Below, one piece after another: positions 35,072 through 46,448 of a DNA stretch of 64,000 nt (position 1 is its first letter; the number at the start of each line of letters is the position of its first letter). Source of the stretch: Inonotus obliquus (Eukaryota; Basidiomycota; Agaricomycetes; Hymenochaetales; Hymenochaetaceae); assembly GCA_032164295.1 (NCBI GenBank), contig JAJHTX010000004.1, positions 1,612,001-1,676,000 of the forward strand. Reading direction: 5' to 3'. The position numbers and the translations under genes were made by a program. Under the pieces are notes generated by a model. The model worked only from the letters and a program-made list of their open reading frames with translations. It searched no databases and was not told the origin of the DNA.

Positions 35072-36924
35072 ATGCGCTTTCGGCTGGCGACGAGGCCTCC
35101 GCTTGCGCCATTCAAAGCATGGTTCGACATTCCTGATGACCGTTCCATCATTAACGTTCAAGGCGTGAAGGCACAGATTTGCTCTCGCTTGTCGCAGTTA
35201 GTCGATGATGAAGGAGCCGGTCTCTCGTCTGCTGGGATTGGTTTATTCATAGACGATTTCGAGCTACTGGACGATTCTGGTCTAGATGTCATCAAGGAGA
35301 ATGACCTTGTACAGTACGTCGTTACCATATTGTCTATGGCACGTTCTCATCGTGCATTTGTCAGTATTACTAGAAAGCTTCGTTCGTCGAACGCTAGAAA
35401 ACGCAAGTTCACCGCGGACAGCTATGCTGCGAACGGTGTGCATTCCCTCCCTCATTCGAAAGCATGTCCTTCGATCCATTCTCATAAGAAGCGGCGCCTT
35501 TCTGGTGGACAGCATTCCAAAGCAGCGGCGAGTGGATGGGAGTCCTCCAGTCCAGACAGCTCAGAAGATGAAACTACCAGCTCGAACGATACCGATAGTA
35601 CTTGCTCCGTTGAATCTTCCTCCTCCACCTCTTCCAGTTCGTCCAACTCCGAGTCTGACGCATCTTCCTCATCGTCTACCGACTCATCTTCCTCAACCAC
35701 ATCTAATTCATATTCTACCTCTTCCTCTACCCCAAGCTCGGCCGTTGAATCTCATCCCGCAATACCCCCTACCTTGGTCAAGACGACTGTCGCGTATGTA
35801 CACCACCAGAAAATTCTTTCAGAACTCCACTGATCATCTATATGATAGCAACGTTCGTAATGAATCAACCGTCCAGCGAGCTCCTCCGGGAAAGGGTAAA
35901 CCAGAAACACGCAACAGAAATGCCAGGCGCAGAATTAGACGCTTGCACGAGAGGCAACAAAAGCAGTTGGAACAGGCAATAGTAAATGCTCTTCCCATCG
36001 AGTCAGTCAATGCAATACCTCTTGGGAGCAAGTGTGACACTGTTCATGAAGCGCAACTTGGAACGAATATGCAGTCTGATGGGCCAGCGGTTCTGCATCC
36101 GCCCGAGCAAGGGTCGCCACTCGAGGTGGAAAACATGATCACCTCATTACGGAACAAGAATAAGAAAAAAGGCTTCATGAAAAGCATGACCGGCGTCACT
36201 GCACATAGAATGACATTTGCCGCAGATGATTCCGGCCCACCTCCAGAGTCAGTTTCGACACTTCAATCCGCTGCGTCGACAACGTTGGCGACACCGAAAG
36301 CAGCTGCGCCTCGGCTTATCACGCCTTCTGAAAAGCAAGCACGAGGCCTTTTACCTTCTAATGTGTTCGTCACATCCGTCGAGGTCGAGTCGAATAGTTG
36401 GGACAGCAAAAGGAAAAAGAAGCAAAGAACGGAGTACGGTTTGAGTGGTGGAGATGGGTTCGAAGCAGACGGAGCCTTGTTAGATAATGATGATACGACG
36501 CTTAATTATGGAGAGCCCGAAATTGACTGGGCATCGGTTGATAGAGGCTATGAAAAAATGGCGGCAATAGAGAACGTGTCATTGTTGGATGCAGGTGCGA
36601 TTGTTGGTTGGAAGGTATGCCCCAACGCTAGACTGTTGGCAGCACCACTGAATGTTATGTGATCAGGAACTCTCAATTAACCCGGCGACCTTCACACCAG
36701 ATTTTCTCGTGTATCTGGGGCGGGTCAAGGCGATCGAACGCGATACATCCTCGATTATCATCGAGCGTATACTGAGGCCCGGATTAGATAAGATCGCATT
36801 TGGTGCATCCGCTCGTGTCGCCGAAGAAGCTGGAGGTGGGGATTCTCAGGGGGAAGCTGTCGAGGTTGAGACATACACCTTTGAACAGGCATTGAAGGCG
36901 CAGTGGAAAAAAATCAACATCTAG
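35072..36924 (+). CDS. Coilin-like protein (Cajal body scaffold family)
   Basis: Coilin is the marker scaffold of Cajal bodies, where small nuclear RNPs mature. Four exons (35072-35313, 35374-35793, 35849-36614, 36667-36924) give 561 residues. Residues 1-85 form a ubiquitin-like fold similar to coilin N-termini (WFDIPDDRSIINVQGVKAQI, IGLFIDDFELLDDSG, NDLVQ). A Lys/Arg stretch (ARKRK) and a very Ser-rich acidic tract follow. Then comes the conserved basic PGKGKPETRNRNARRR and RRLHERQQKQ. The C-terminus resembles the atypical Tudor domain: IVGWKELSINPATFTPDFLVYLGRV, IERDTSSIIIERI, then EALKAQWKKINI-like ending. The first intron is 60 nt without a stop in frame; splicing it gives VQ|KLRSSNARK. 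The assignment is by domain order and motif similarity. Confidence 0.78.
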
Positions 36925-37621
36925 ATTGAGGGGCTATGATGGAACAGCAAATGAGCTTCGCGTTTATTGCGTCCTTTCTGTCTACGCTGTCTTCGGCGCC
37001 CCTTCTGCATTTCTTCGTAGAGACTGTAGAAGTTCTTGGAAACGTTTTCTCAGTCTTGTTGTGATTTCGCTTTCGTCGGGAGTCGGTGGTGGCTGGGCAG
37101 AACGGAATTGAGTGGTGCTTTGCTTTGAAAGGTGGAAGTGAAATAGGTTAAATACAATTTGATCCAGAATATACTTGCATATGGAGCTTAGATCAGTTCC
37201 ACGGAACTTGGGCGCATAGATGCAGACCTGCCTACCTCCGCCTCCTCAATCGTCTTCGTAACATGATGAATTGATGATGAATAAGTAATCTATATTGGGC
37301 AGAATCGAGGACTTACAAGTATTATCGGACCCCTAGGTCCACAAAGCGTTTATCAGTACAGAGAAAATGCTATTTCGAAGACCAGAGGGATTTTACCTAT
37401 TCATCCTAAGCAATATTTAAGTTGGTGCAAAAGTCGTGTAAAGGGCGGAAGGGAACCCTGACTAGCTGGCGGCGATCACATTGGCAATTGGATCAATTTT
37501 AGCTAGCCTGTGCACGTGATGAAATATGTGTCCACGTCGCGCTGGCACTCGACGTGCTTGCTTCTCTTGTCTTCAACGGTCCCTACGAGCCTTAGCAGAT
37601 CCAAGAGCGGGAGGCTGCGCT
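36925..37621. other. Interval between coilin stop and SEC63 start
   Basis: About 700 bases hold the coilin 3' region and SEC63 promoter. Open frames at 36926-37111 and 37526-37621 carry no motifs. The latter is an upstream in-frame extension of SEC63 that looks like untranslated leader. No RNA gene was seen. Confidence 0.4.
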
Positions 37622-39919
37622 ATGGCGAACTACCAATATGATGAGGGTGGCAGCATGGCTGCCTACTTCCTCCTTACTTTCCTTTCCCTAATTCTTATAC
37701 CCATCACGTTTACTTCATTCAAGTCATCGAGTAAGTGAAGTAGCTCTGCTTGGTCTTTCAATTACTGAATATCATCTAGAAAGACTCGAACCCTCGGGTT
37801 GCGAATGTACAACGTGCTACAAACAGCACCAACGTATAAAGCAGAGAAATAAGCGGTCGTTACTTAACCCGAAACTGGGAGTAAAGTAAGTATTGCCACG
37901 TATGCTTGAATATATTCGAGCTCATGCCAGTCAATCAGAACAGTACTCTTGATCGGAGGGTGGGCACTCTTTGCCTTCCTTACTTACAAAGCTTCGACAA
38001 CTCAGAATGACAACAAACTATATGACCCCTTCGAAATTCTGGGTATCCGGACGGGATCTACGGAAAAGGACATCAAGTCACATTACAAGAAGCTCTCGCG
38101 AAAGTTCCACCCAGACAAAGTCAAACTGGCTGCAAACCAAACTATGGAGATGGTTGAAGCATACTTTGTAGAAATTACGAAGGCGTACAAGAGTTTGACG
38201 GACGAGACCATTCGTAAGAACTGGGAACTTTATGGTCACCCAGACGGACGTCAGGAAGTCAGTATGGGTATCGCCATTCCGAAATGGGTCGTGGAAGGCC
38301 AACACAGATTGTGGATTCTGGCCGGTTACTGTGTCGTCTTGGGCGGCTTCTTGCCAGTCATCGTTGGGAAATGGTGGTTCGGGAGCAGGATTCGGACGAA
38401 AGATGGTGTACTTGCAAACTCGGCTGAAATAATCTTCAAGAATATCAAGGAAGATAGCTCAATTCACGATTTACTCGGTTGCCTTGGCCGAGTTTTGGCA
38501 AATGAGCACCCTGCAATAAAGACTCCAATAGGTGATTTGGAAAAGAAGGTTCGATCTCGCCTGGGAGGCAAATACGATGGCTCGCCTCCTCAAACGTTAC
38601 TTTACGCGCATCTTCTTCGCATTCCCATCGACAATGTTCAATTACAAAAAGGTATTTTGCGTTTTGTTATTCGTTGAGAGACAATATCCAACAGAGTATT
38701 ATTTAGCCCAAGATGACGTCCTCCTTCGTTCCCCATCCCTCCTCACATCTCTTCTAAACATCGCAATGTCTCACAACTGGTTAACCCCAACCCTAAATGC
38801 AATGCGCCTCCATGCATATGTCACTCAAGCGGTTTCTCCATTTTCCCGATCCCAGGACACGTCCGTTTTCACTCAATTCCCCAACATTACTGAAGATGAA
38901 GTGAAGGAGGTGGTCCAAAAGCTCGACGAGCGTGATATTAAGGCTTTCATTGACCACCTTGAGAGATCTAACGATGCACGGGCAAATGAGGTTCGAAAGG
39001 CTGCCGAGAGTTGGGGAAAGATCGAGCTTGTCGAAGCATCCTTCAAAGGTATGAGTTTTCTTCCGCGTCGTGAACCCTTCCGTCTGAATTGACCCCTCAA
39101 ATAGTCATCGGGGAGCGCATCGTGACACCATTATCCATTGTTCAGCTTGTTATCAAGGCGCGAGTATCTCCTCCCGGACTCACCGTCAAGACGGAACCGA
39201 AGGAAGAAACTGACGTGGATAGAATCAAACGATCGATAAAGGAGAACGAAGAGAAGGATATGGTGTTCTTATCATCGAAACGGGATAGCGAAGAATTGAC
39301 GAATGGGTTAATCATTGCACGGAGAGCTCATACCCCATTCTGGCCTGCAGTACGCCTTTCCAACAAGCTTTCTCTCTCCAAACCTTGCTCAATTTTGTTT
39401 TGTATATTAATAGCCACGAAATCCAGCTTGGTGGATACTAATCACAGAACCAAAAATCAATCGACTCGTAATGCCTCCAATGCGAATTTCGGATCTACCC
39501 TATTCCGATCCATCGAAGGAACGTAACTACCGGACATACAAATTTCAGTTCCAAGCTCCGCAGAATGTAGCTGTGTGCAATTGGAAGGTCCATATTGTCA
39601 GCGACACGTTCCTAGGTGAAGAAGTCGTTCAGGATATTGTGGTAAGTGTATTATTTCTATTTCCCTTTCCTATGCTAGTGATTAAACGGTGCTGATTGAT
39701 GTATAGCTCAAAGTTGACGACGCCTCACTGCTCACCCAAGACGAACAAGGCATAGAAGACGAAATTTCTGAGCCAGAGGAAGATTCTTTAGCAGGCCAGA
39801 TGGCCCTCATGAAGGGTGGGAAAGTCAAGAAGTCTCCGGTGCACGACGATAGTGACGATGAGAGTGGGACTGATATCGATGAGAGTAGCAATGATGATAG
39901 CAGTAGCGACAGCGACTGA
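37622..39919 (+). CDS. SEC63: SEC63, J-domain subunit of the ER translocon
   Basis: Sec63 recruits BiP/Kar2 to the Sec61 channel through its lumenal J domain for post-translational import. Seven exons (37622-37730, 37780-37885, 37939-38651, 38695-39048, 39105-39349, 39414-39641, 39707-39919) give 655 residues. The start MANYQYDEGGSMAAYFLLTF leads the first membrane segment; a second is LLIGGWALFAFLTY. The J domain has YDPFEILGIRTGS and the catalytic HPD in SRKFHPDK. A third hydrophobic segment is RLWILAGYCVVLGGFLPVIVG. The Brl/Sec63 domain follows with HTPFWPAPRNPAWWILI, MPPMRISDLPYS, then YKFQFQAPQNVAVCNWKVHIVSD. The C-terminus is a long Asp/Ser/Glu acidic tail, as needed for Sec62 binding in yeast. 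Its stop is only 87 bases from the stop of the facing GH88 gene. Confidence 0.94.
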
Positions 39920-40006
39920 GTTCATAATCCCTTCATGTAATGCTTTACAGTCCTGTCTGGAGTTTATTCTGAATTTGCTGTGATTTGCGCTGGCGCGTAT
40001 TAGTTA

Positions 40007-41788
40007 TTAGATCAAGAGCAACGGTACCATACATAAAATTGCTAATAGTAATTCTGCATGGAAGGAAATTGCAGTGGCAGAACTTGAAGTCGAAGATTGT
40101 CCGCCAACTGTACTTGTAGGTTTGCTGGAACCAGATGACTGTGAGCAATTTACTAAACCCGAAGACAGCAGTTGATTTCCGGCCATGACGAAGTAGTAGT
40201 CCCCTGTTAAAATGCGATTAGCATTGCGTCTATTGTGCAACTTAAGCAAGTCTACCGTAGATAATTCCAGTGTTGTTATTTGGAGGGTCATCACGGTTGT
40301 CTACTGTCCCATTGGAGAGAAGGCTTTGCCATTAGGGTTCCCAGAATGCTGAGGTAGTGTTTGCAATAACCTACAAATATGTTACGAATAAGCTTGCAGC
40401 GCAGTTGCCTAAGATTATCAGCACTTCCTACCTGAATAGCCGAATTCTGCCAATACTCGACCCCAGAACTATTAGGCGGTGAAAGCGACTGCTCCAAGTC
40501 AGCCAGCAATAGAAGTGCCGAAGCTGCTATCATAGCAGCTGAAGAGTCTGCTGGCCTTGAACCGTCATCTGGAGCATTAAAATCCCTTGGGGCGTGTTCA
40601 GTCAAAGAATGCTAGATGGAAAGTCACAGACAAACCAAGGGACTACTCCTGAAACCGGAATATTGTTCGTAAAGTATGTTGCCATCCTTCGCGAGGTGTC
40701 TAAGTAGCTCTGGTCACCAGTGTTCTGATACACTAGACAAGATTCCTAAATGACTGGTAAAAAACGGGCCAATGGAAACATACTCAGTGCGAAGCCGTAG
40801 ATCCCCCAGCTCTGCCCTCGAGACCAGGTACTAATCCCGTAGATTGTCAGTTGCGAGGGAGGGAGCCACGATAACCTCCACGAACCTATCATCGGCGAAT
40901 CCCTGCGCGGTCCTTCGCCGAATGACGTCGCCCGTATTTTCGTCATATTCAACGACATGAAAGGAGGAACCTGTTTTGCGCATGGGCCATGAATCATCAC
41001 AGGCAAGGAACCATACTCACCATCTTCGCGGACATGGTTCTCCATCGTCTTATCAGCATGAGACATCGCTATTTGCCGCAATGTGTCGTTCCCAGTGAGG
41101 TTGGCCGAGGCGAAAAGGACATTCAGATTCATCATGTTGTCGATGATCACCTACCGATCTGCTGTCGGAAAATGCCTTGCCACCGAACGAACCACTCACA
41201 GTGAAATCCGAAGGGTTTTCAGTGTCCCAGCTTCGTGTGCATCCGACAGTTGGATCGAATCGCGCAGCTAAGTCATTAGCGAACGCGTTGACAGCATCTT
41301 TAGCAGTTTGATTTGAAGAATTCCTGGGGAATGTGTATGTAAGTGAGTAGCATCTTCGGTTGAAAAACTCACATCAAGAGCTCCTGTTCAAACGGAAAAC
41401 TGAGAAACCCGACATCATGACCTTCTTTATTACGCGTCTCCAACGGAATCTCAGCGGAGCTCCATTGACGCGCTTGTGAGAGCCAGTCAGTTCCTTTCAG
41501 GCTGTCGTCACTGCACAACCCTGCTCGCGTACTGAGGGCGTAGAGCATCGCAGGAAAGAAGCCGGTGGTCCAAGTATCAGGATCGAAGTTGATCCACTTC
41601 CCAGAAGCATCCGTGTATTCTGGATACAGCAACGGCGAAGACACATTAAAAGTCATCTGAGCCACCTTCCGTGCAATGAGAGGCGAGAAGAGCTCCGGTG
41701 GAAGACTTGAAGCGGCAGCGTGCGTTACATAGTTTTCAACAAGAAACAGTAAGACCAAGCCATATAGACACAGTTGCATAGAAGACAT
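40007..41788 (-). CDS. GH88-type unsaturated glucuronyl hydrolase, secreted and probably GPI-anchored
   Basis: GH88 enzymes release unsaturated uronic acid from the ends of oligosaccharides made by polysaccharide lyases. The N-terminus (MQLCLYGLVLLFLVENYVTHAAA) is a signal peptide. Catalytic-domain motifs include DTWTTGFFPAMLYAL near the N-terminus, FTVIIDNMMNLNVLFASANL (Asp of the family DxMxNL motif), TWSRGQSWGIYGFAL and later a PADSSAAMIAASALLLLADL segment. Several introns interrupt the middle. The last exon ends with a Ser/Thr-rich linker (SSGSSKPTSTVGGQSSTSSS) and a hydrophobic tail (AELLLAILCMVPLLLI) with no basic residues after it, the standard layout of a GPI attachment signal. This anchor is an inference. 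A TATA box sits 80 bases upstream of the start. Confidence 0.85.
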
Positions 41789-41867
41789 TAGTGCCTCCTG
41801 CCCGCACTGGCACTGTGCTTGTCGAGGTGAGGGACGCTAGTAGACACATGTAGTTGTTCAGGTGTAG

Positions 41868-41875
41868 TATTTATA
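41868..41875 (-). promoter_or_regulatory. TATA box of the GH88 gene
   Basis: On the minus strand this reads TATAAATA, within ggctataaatac, 80 bases before the GH88 start codon. This is the clearest TATA element in the window and fits an inducible secreted enzyme. Confidence 0.6.
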
Positions 41876-42293
41876 GCCGGTATCGGAAGTATTTATTTTC
41901 ATCTCGGTGATGAGGTTGATCCGTTTGGTCTACTTATACTTTTCTCACGATAAATTATGTAATGAAGACCTATTTTTATATCCAGCGGCATACATTGTAC
42001 ATACGCGAAGATACACGAAGATGAACAACGTTGAAGACAGACGTGAACTACAGCGAACGCGAAAGTAGTCCGATACCGAAGAGAGGTATCACACGTACTG
42101 TTACAGTGGTAGGATCCTATTAGAATGAACGAACAGCAGTCAAAGCATAAATACTAAAGTAGATGCTTCGGCTTTCGAATTGGCATAGCATTGTGCTCAA
42201 CAAGAAAAGTAGGAATAGAACAGTAAGTTACTTTCACCTGTTTCATCGGCTTATTGAATAATGTTGTTGAAGCAAGGTCTTCAGGGGCATCAC
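41876..42293. other. AT-rich interval upstream of the GH88 gene
   Basis: The region from the TATA box to the stop of the next minus-strand gene is AT-rich and contains the short near-repeat cgaagatacacgaagat near 42006. No gene was recognised. It probably holds GH88 upstream control sequence and the 3' end of the disordered-protein gene. Confidence 0.4.
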
Positions 42294-43684
42294 CTAACGT
42301 GGGTAATATTGAGATTGGTAATGAGGATTGACAGTCGACCAGCGCTGGCTGTCCCCGGGCTGGATTGCCGACATCGGGCGGGTATGAATCTGTTGTGTTG
42401 GGTACTGGGCCGTTTGCGGATATTGTGCCGTTTGAGGGTACTGAGGAACATGGGTAACTGAGGTTTGAGAATACACCGAAGCACGGCTTGCTGCATAGTC
42501 TTGCACTGCATAGAGAGGTTTTGTCGAAGGGACATTTTGATATTGCTGAGGTTGTTCATACTCGGGAAGAGAAGTGATTGAGGGACTTAAACTGAAGTCA
42601 GCCCCGAGCTGAACATAGTATAGGATAATTGAATACGTACGCATATCTTTTCACTCTGGGAGCTACTGGTCGAGGTTTCTGCGCAGAGAGGTGCGGTGCG
42701 ACTGCGGAACTAAGAATGACAATTTCATCGTACCGCATGCCATGGATCAATCACAATGGCTTACCTGTAAAGCGCAACGGCATTGTAGCTTGTTTCATGC
42801 ATATCCGTCGGCAATTGCCCGTACACGGATGGCTGCGTACCCTCGTAAGCGACGGATGGATTAAAGTTTACTCGAGGACGAGGGCTAGGAGCACCATAAT
42901 GCTGTGGATCAGCCGACCGTGGCCTTGGCACGGGAGTCCTCACTTGCAGGTTAGTCTGCTGTGTATGATGGTATAAATTATGTCCAGGGCCAAATTGCGA
43001 AGAAGCAACGCGCTGCCGTAAATGCGTCCCTGATGATGCACGGTCGGCAATCGGAGAGTGGGGAGGTGATGGTGGAGGAGACGCGTGATAGTCCTCCCCG
43101 GTATATCGAAGAACGACCGTGTTACCCGTGCGCCGCCGCCGTGAGCCGGTCGATGCGTATCGTTCGTAAGCAGGTCCGTCCAGTGAGTTATCAACATCGG
43201 CGAAGGGTGGAGGTGGGAGTGAACGATCGTCTTCTGGTTCTTCAGGTATGTTGGTATGACTCGGAATTTCATTCGACTCGCGCCTGTTTGCGGTTACGGG
43301 CAATGGCCGACTCGACCCGCCCAAGTTTGAAGTTGAGGGACCTAACTGAGCATCGTCAAACCAGTTTGGCCGCTCTTTGGGTTGATCTGACGCATCATCA
43401 CTTCTTGAGCTGTACGTCTTTTTCTTGAAGGCCAAAGGTTGCACAGTCGAACCCTGGTCGCCAGAATAAACAGTACCAGTTAGGTCTGATTTCAAAGACG
43501 CATCGGCTTGGCTAGTCCCCGGCGATACACCATCTGCTAGGTCAACTTCTGCGCGATCGTGTTGTTGCTTGTTAAGATCAAGGGAACGTTCCGTAGCGAT
43601 AGCGAGTTTTTGATCAAAGTCGTACTGGGATACCTCATAAGCTGGCGGAGGGGCCTCTATAGGACTCGGAGTCAACTCCGTCAT
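42294..43684 (-). CDS. Disordered Pro/Gln/Tyr-rich protein with a PY motif, function unknown
   Basis: I do not recognise a folded domain. The first exon begins MTELTPSPIEAPPPAYEVSQ, which contains a PPAY motif of the kind bound by WW domains (for example Rsp5-type ligases). About 305 residues follow, rich in Pro, Ser and charged residues (ERPNWFDDAQLGPSTS, SPPPSPPHSPIADRASS). Two introns then occur, the first starting just after NAVALY at about 42763 and the second ending near 42598. The last exon encodes LSPSITSLPEYEQPQQYQ and short tandem repeats (YPQTAQYPQTAQYPTQQ). The total is roughly 440 residues. Long open length with consistent splice joins supports a real gene. An adaptor role in membrane traffic or signalling is possible but unproven. 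Confidence 0.66.
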
Positions 43685-44172
43685 GGCGACAAAGGATGGA
43701 AATGACTGTGGATCCGAGGAGCTGTTGATGGGGCAGTGATGAGGAAGAGGGGAGACGGAGAGCTTGAGTGAGGGGAGGGGTAATGGATGATAAAGCCGCT
43801 CTTATTTGGGCATCGAATATGGACTTGCAATTGGACACCGCATTCAGGGCAATATACTTCGTCCCGTTCATCACTGATCCCTTCTCAGCCTCGTAGAATT
43901 ATACAGCATCCGCGATTCCGTCCTCACACTCTTCCCGACACCGACATTCCAGATAATCTCTTTCCGTCTTCTATCGTAATCTACAACTCGGTTACTTCTA
44001 CCTTCCTACTCTACGCTGGTATATACCCCAATCCAATCCTTATCTGCAGAATCATGTTGGTTGAATCACACCTGCCATAAATGGCATAAATCTAGTTTGC
44101 TATCATCCGAACTTGGCGGAGGACGTCCGTTTCTCTGACGAAGGCAAGCAGCAATTAGTCAAGACATCCCAT
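43685..44172. other. Interval upstream of the disordered-protein gene
   Basis: 488 bases lie between the stop of the mitochondrial kinase gene and the start of the disordered-protein gene, both minus strand. An open plus-strand frame at 43787-44080 has no motif. No other feature was seen. Confidence 0.4.
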
Positions 44173-46188
44173 TTAGATTCCTTCCAAATTTGTTCCCTAA
44201 ACGTTCAAGAGCTGAGCGAGAGAAATGACTTGAAAGCTCGTCGACTCAACTCACCAGTCTGGGTAACCTCAAATATACGTCCGTTCCTGACAGTCGAACT
44301 CCGTTGAGCTCTTGGTTGGAACCAAGCAGAGATTTCACTCACCCCAGCCATCGAGAGAGACCAGTTCTAGCGAACCTCCAAAATAACTATCAAGGAAGCA
44401 AGATAAAGAACAGACAGGAGAGAAGGGAAGGGAAAGAACAAACGTTGCAAATATATTGCTCATAGGCAAGCCAATACCGAGTCGAGTGTGCACTCCCACG
44501 CCTGCCTTTCGCTCTGGAGTGTTCAGGTCCTTGATTTCTTTCCACGCCTCTATTTGCTCGTCTACCGTGGCGCGCATGCCCTGCGGCCTTGAGCTGACTG
44601 ACTTCAGCGCGGTTATACGGCTCGTGTCAAGCCTCGTCCTATTTCTAGCGTGCGAAAAGGACAGCAAACCGGACGGGGAAGTTACCTCGGGCTGAACGAG
44701 ACCGCCACCTTGACTTATCAGTTATTATAAGGAACTGTGAGAAGACTAAATCCACCTTGATCAGAGATTCGAAGTTGGATTTCGTCCGGGCCGGCAGCGA
44801 TAGTCGCGTGTATGTTAGGAAGAGAAGTAGAGGCAGGGTGCTGCAAGCTCGTAGCGTACATGGCCTGTTGAAGTCTTTTAGCTCTGCGGCGGCTTGAATA
44901 GCATGGACAGTACATTTTTCAGCAGCTCAAAAATGATATATCTATGCCATGGATGAGTATGTACTACCCAAAATGCTCTTGTGTAACACTCACTCAAATT
45001 GATCACGAATATAAGCAAACTTCGTATCAACATGCCCATCTACAATCACTCTAGGACACTCTAGTCTGACGTCCGCAGCCCGATCAGGATCAGCAAAGAC
45101 AACATTTCGTGGAGAATTCCGTAGTAATTCAGTACATTTCTCTAGACTCCTCCTTGGGCTTAGTTCGGTATTGATAATCCCGACGTGTACTGAACGGCGC
45201 GTCTGATTCGAGCTCTTGCTGCTCCGAAGGAAGTCTTCGGTAATCGCTATATGATGCTCCGCCAATACGCGACGTGAAATGCGCGAAATAAGCATGCGCG
45301 TAATGAAGGCATCCAGTTGCTCCGGCTCGAGGTGATGGGATGAGAGTGATAAACCCAGTACTAATGAAGGGATTATTGAAGCACTGAGGACGAAACATGA
45401 GGTAATGATACGAAAAGTAAAGAAATATATGCTCACTGTTCGTCAAGTAGTGTCCTAACCTCCTTACAGAACTTCAAGTTGTCAGCCATAGTCTTGATTG
45501 GCGGGAAAGCCCGGAACCTCTCAGAAAAAAGGTATTAGACTTCTGACCTCGTCTGCGTCGCGTGCAATGCGGAAGTCGCGAGGTGAATTTTCTTACTTGT
45601 CAAAAGCGGCCCAGTATAGCTAAACAAGCGAGTTGTTAGGATGTGAGGAATTGAAAGCAACCTGCACACCTACCTCGTACACACGCGCCACCTCTTCTTG
45701 CGTTACCACAATGAATGGTAATGTTTGCATGTCCCGTAACCTATGCGCTATGCGAACCGGAAGCTCGGTTCGGATATAGTTGGCCGCCTTGGTAGAAACA
45801 AAAAGTCGTCACTACGGTCATTAAACAACGAGAACATTTCGAGATCTCTGACGAACCATAATTAATCGTTGCTCGGACATTGAGCGACCATAGAATATCT
45901 TGAGTGTATCAAGCGCGGGCCGACAGAAAGAAGGACTTGATTTCTCACCAGTTGTCGTAAAGTGAGGCGCTTTGTCTCTCGCGCGGCATAAATATCAAGT
46001 TGCTTGTTCTGGTAGAAGTGCAGCGCTGAAGAGAGTGATGTTGAGTTACAGCGAGCAAGACCGTGACGCGGTCCGATGTGTGCCAAGACGTGTTGCGGAT
46101 TCAGAATGCTCCTCCTGCAATAGGACGAACCGAGTCGCGATCGAAAGCAGGACTGTGCATCCACGACACTCGCCGGGAGCGCGATCAT
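44173..46188 (-). CDS. Mitochondrial PDK/BCKDK-family protein kinase
   Basis: These histidine-kinase-like GHKL enzymes phosphorylate the E1 subunit of pyruvate or branched-chain ketoacid dehydrogenase in the mitochondrial matrix. Start ATG at 46188 gives an Arg/Ser-rich presequence (FRSRLGSSYCRRSI). The helical N-domain follows with ALHFYQNKQLDIYAARETKRLTLRQLV and TELPVRIAHRLRDMQTLPFIVV. RMLISRISRRVLAEHHIAI contains the regulatory His. GHKL motifs are YIIFELLKN (N box), EIQLRISDQGG (G1 box) and GIGLPMSNIFA (G2 box). YFGGSLELVSLDGWG and DVYLRLPRLGTNLEGI close the protein. At least seven short introns are present, including one inside ELLKN|AMYATS. PDK versus BCKDK specificity cannot be settled from sequence alone. 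Confidence 0.9.
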
Positions 46189-46448
46189 AGCAGGGAGGTG
46201 AGCGGCTGCTGAGTCCAGCCAACTCAACTGAAGCAAAATTTAGGTTGACTCAAAACGATCGACGCTGTATGGACTTACGTATTTAGCAATTTTATCACCC
46301 GATTCCTGCGGATCGTATCAATAGTACTTTGCGACGAAGTTTAACACAGAAGAGATAGACGAGTCGCATCTATTACATACAGAGTGGTTCCGTACAGCGG
46401 TTAAATAATACTGGTATACATAATTTATCTGTGCTCCTGTGGCTTGGA

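Noticed and set aside
35286..36662. A 458-codon plus-strand frame as one long protein
   Set aside because: The first 500 bases are a shadow of the coilin-like exon 2 in another frame; only the part after 35849 is real coding sequence, joined by an intron.
37526..37621. Upstream in-frame extension of SEC63
   Set aside because: The added 32 residues are Cys/Arg-rich and would place a basic segment before the conserved lumenal start MANYQYDEGG.
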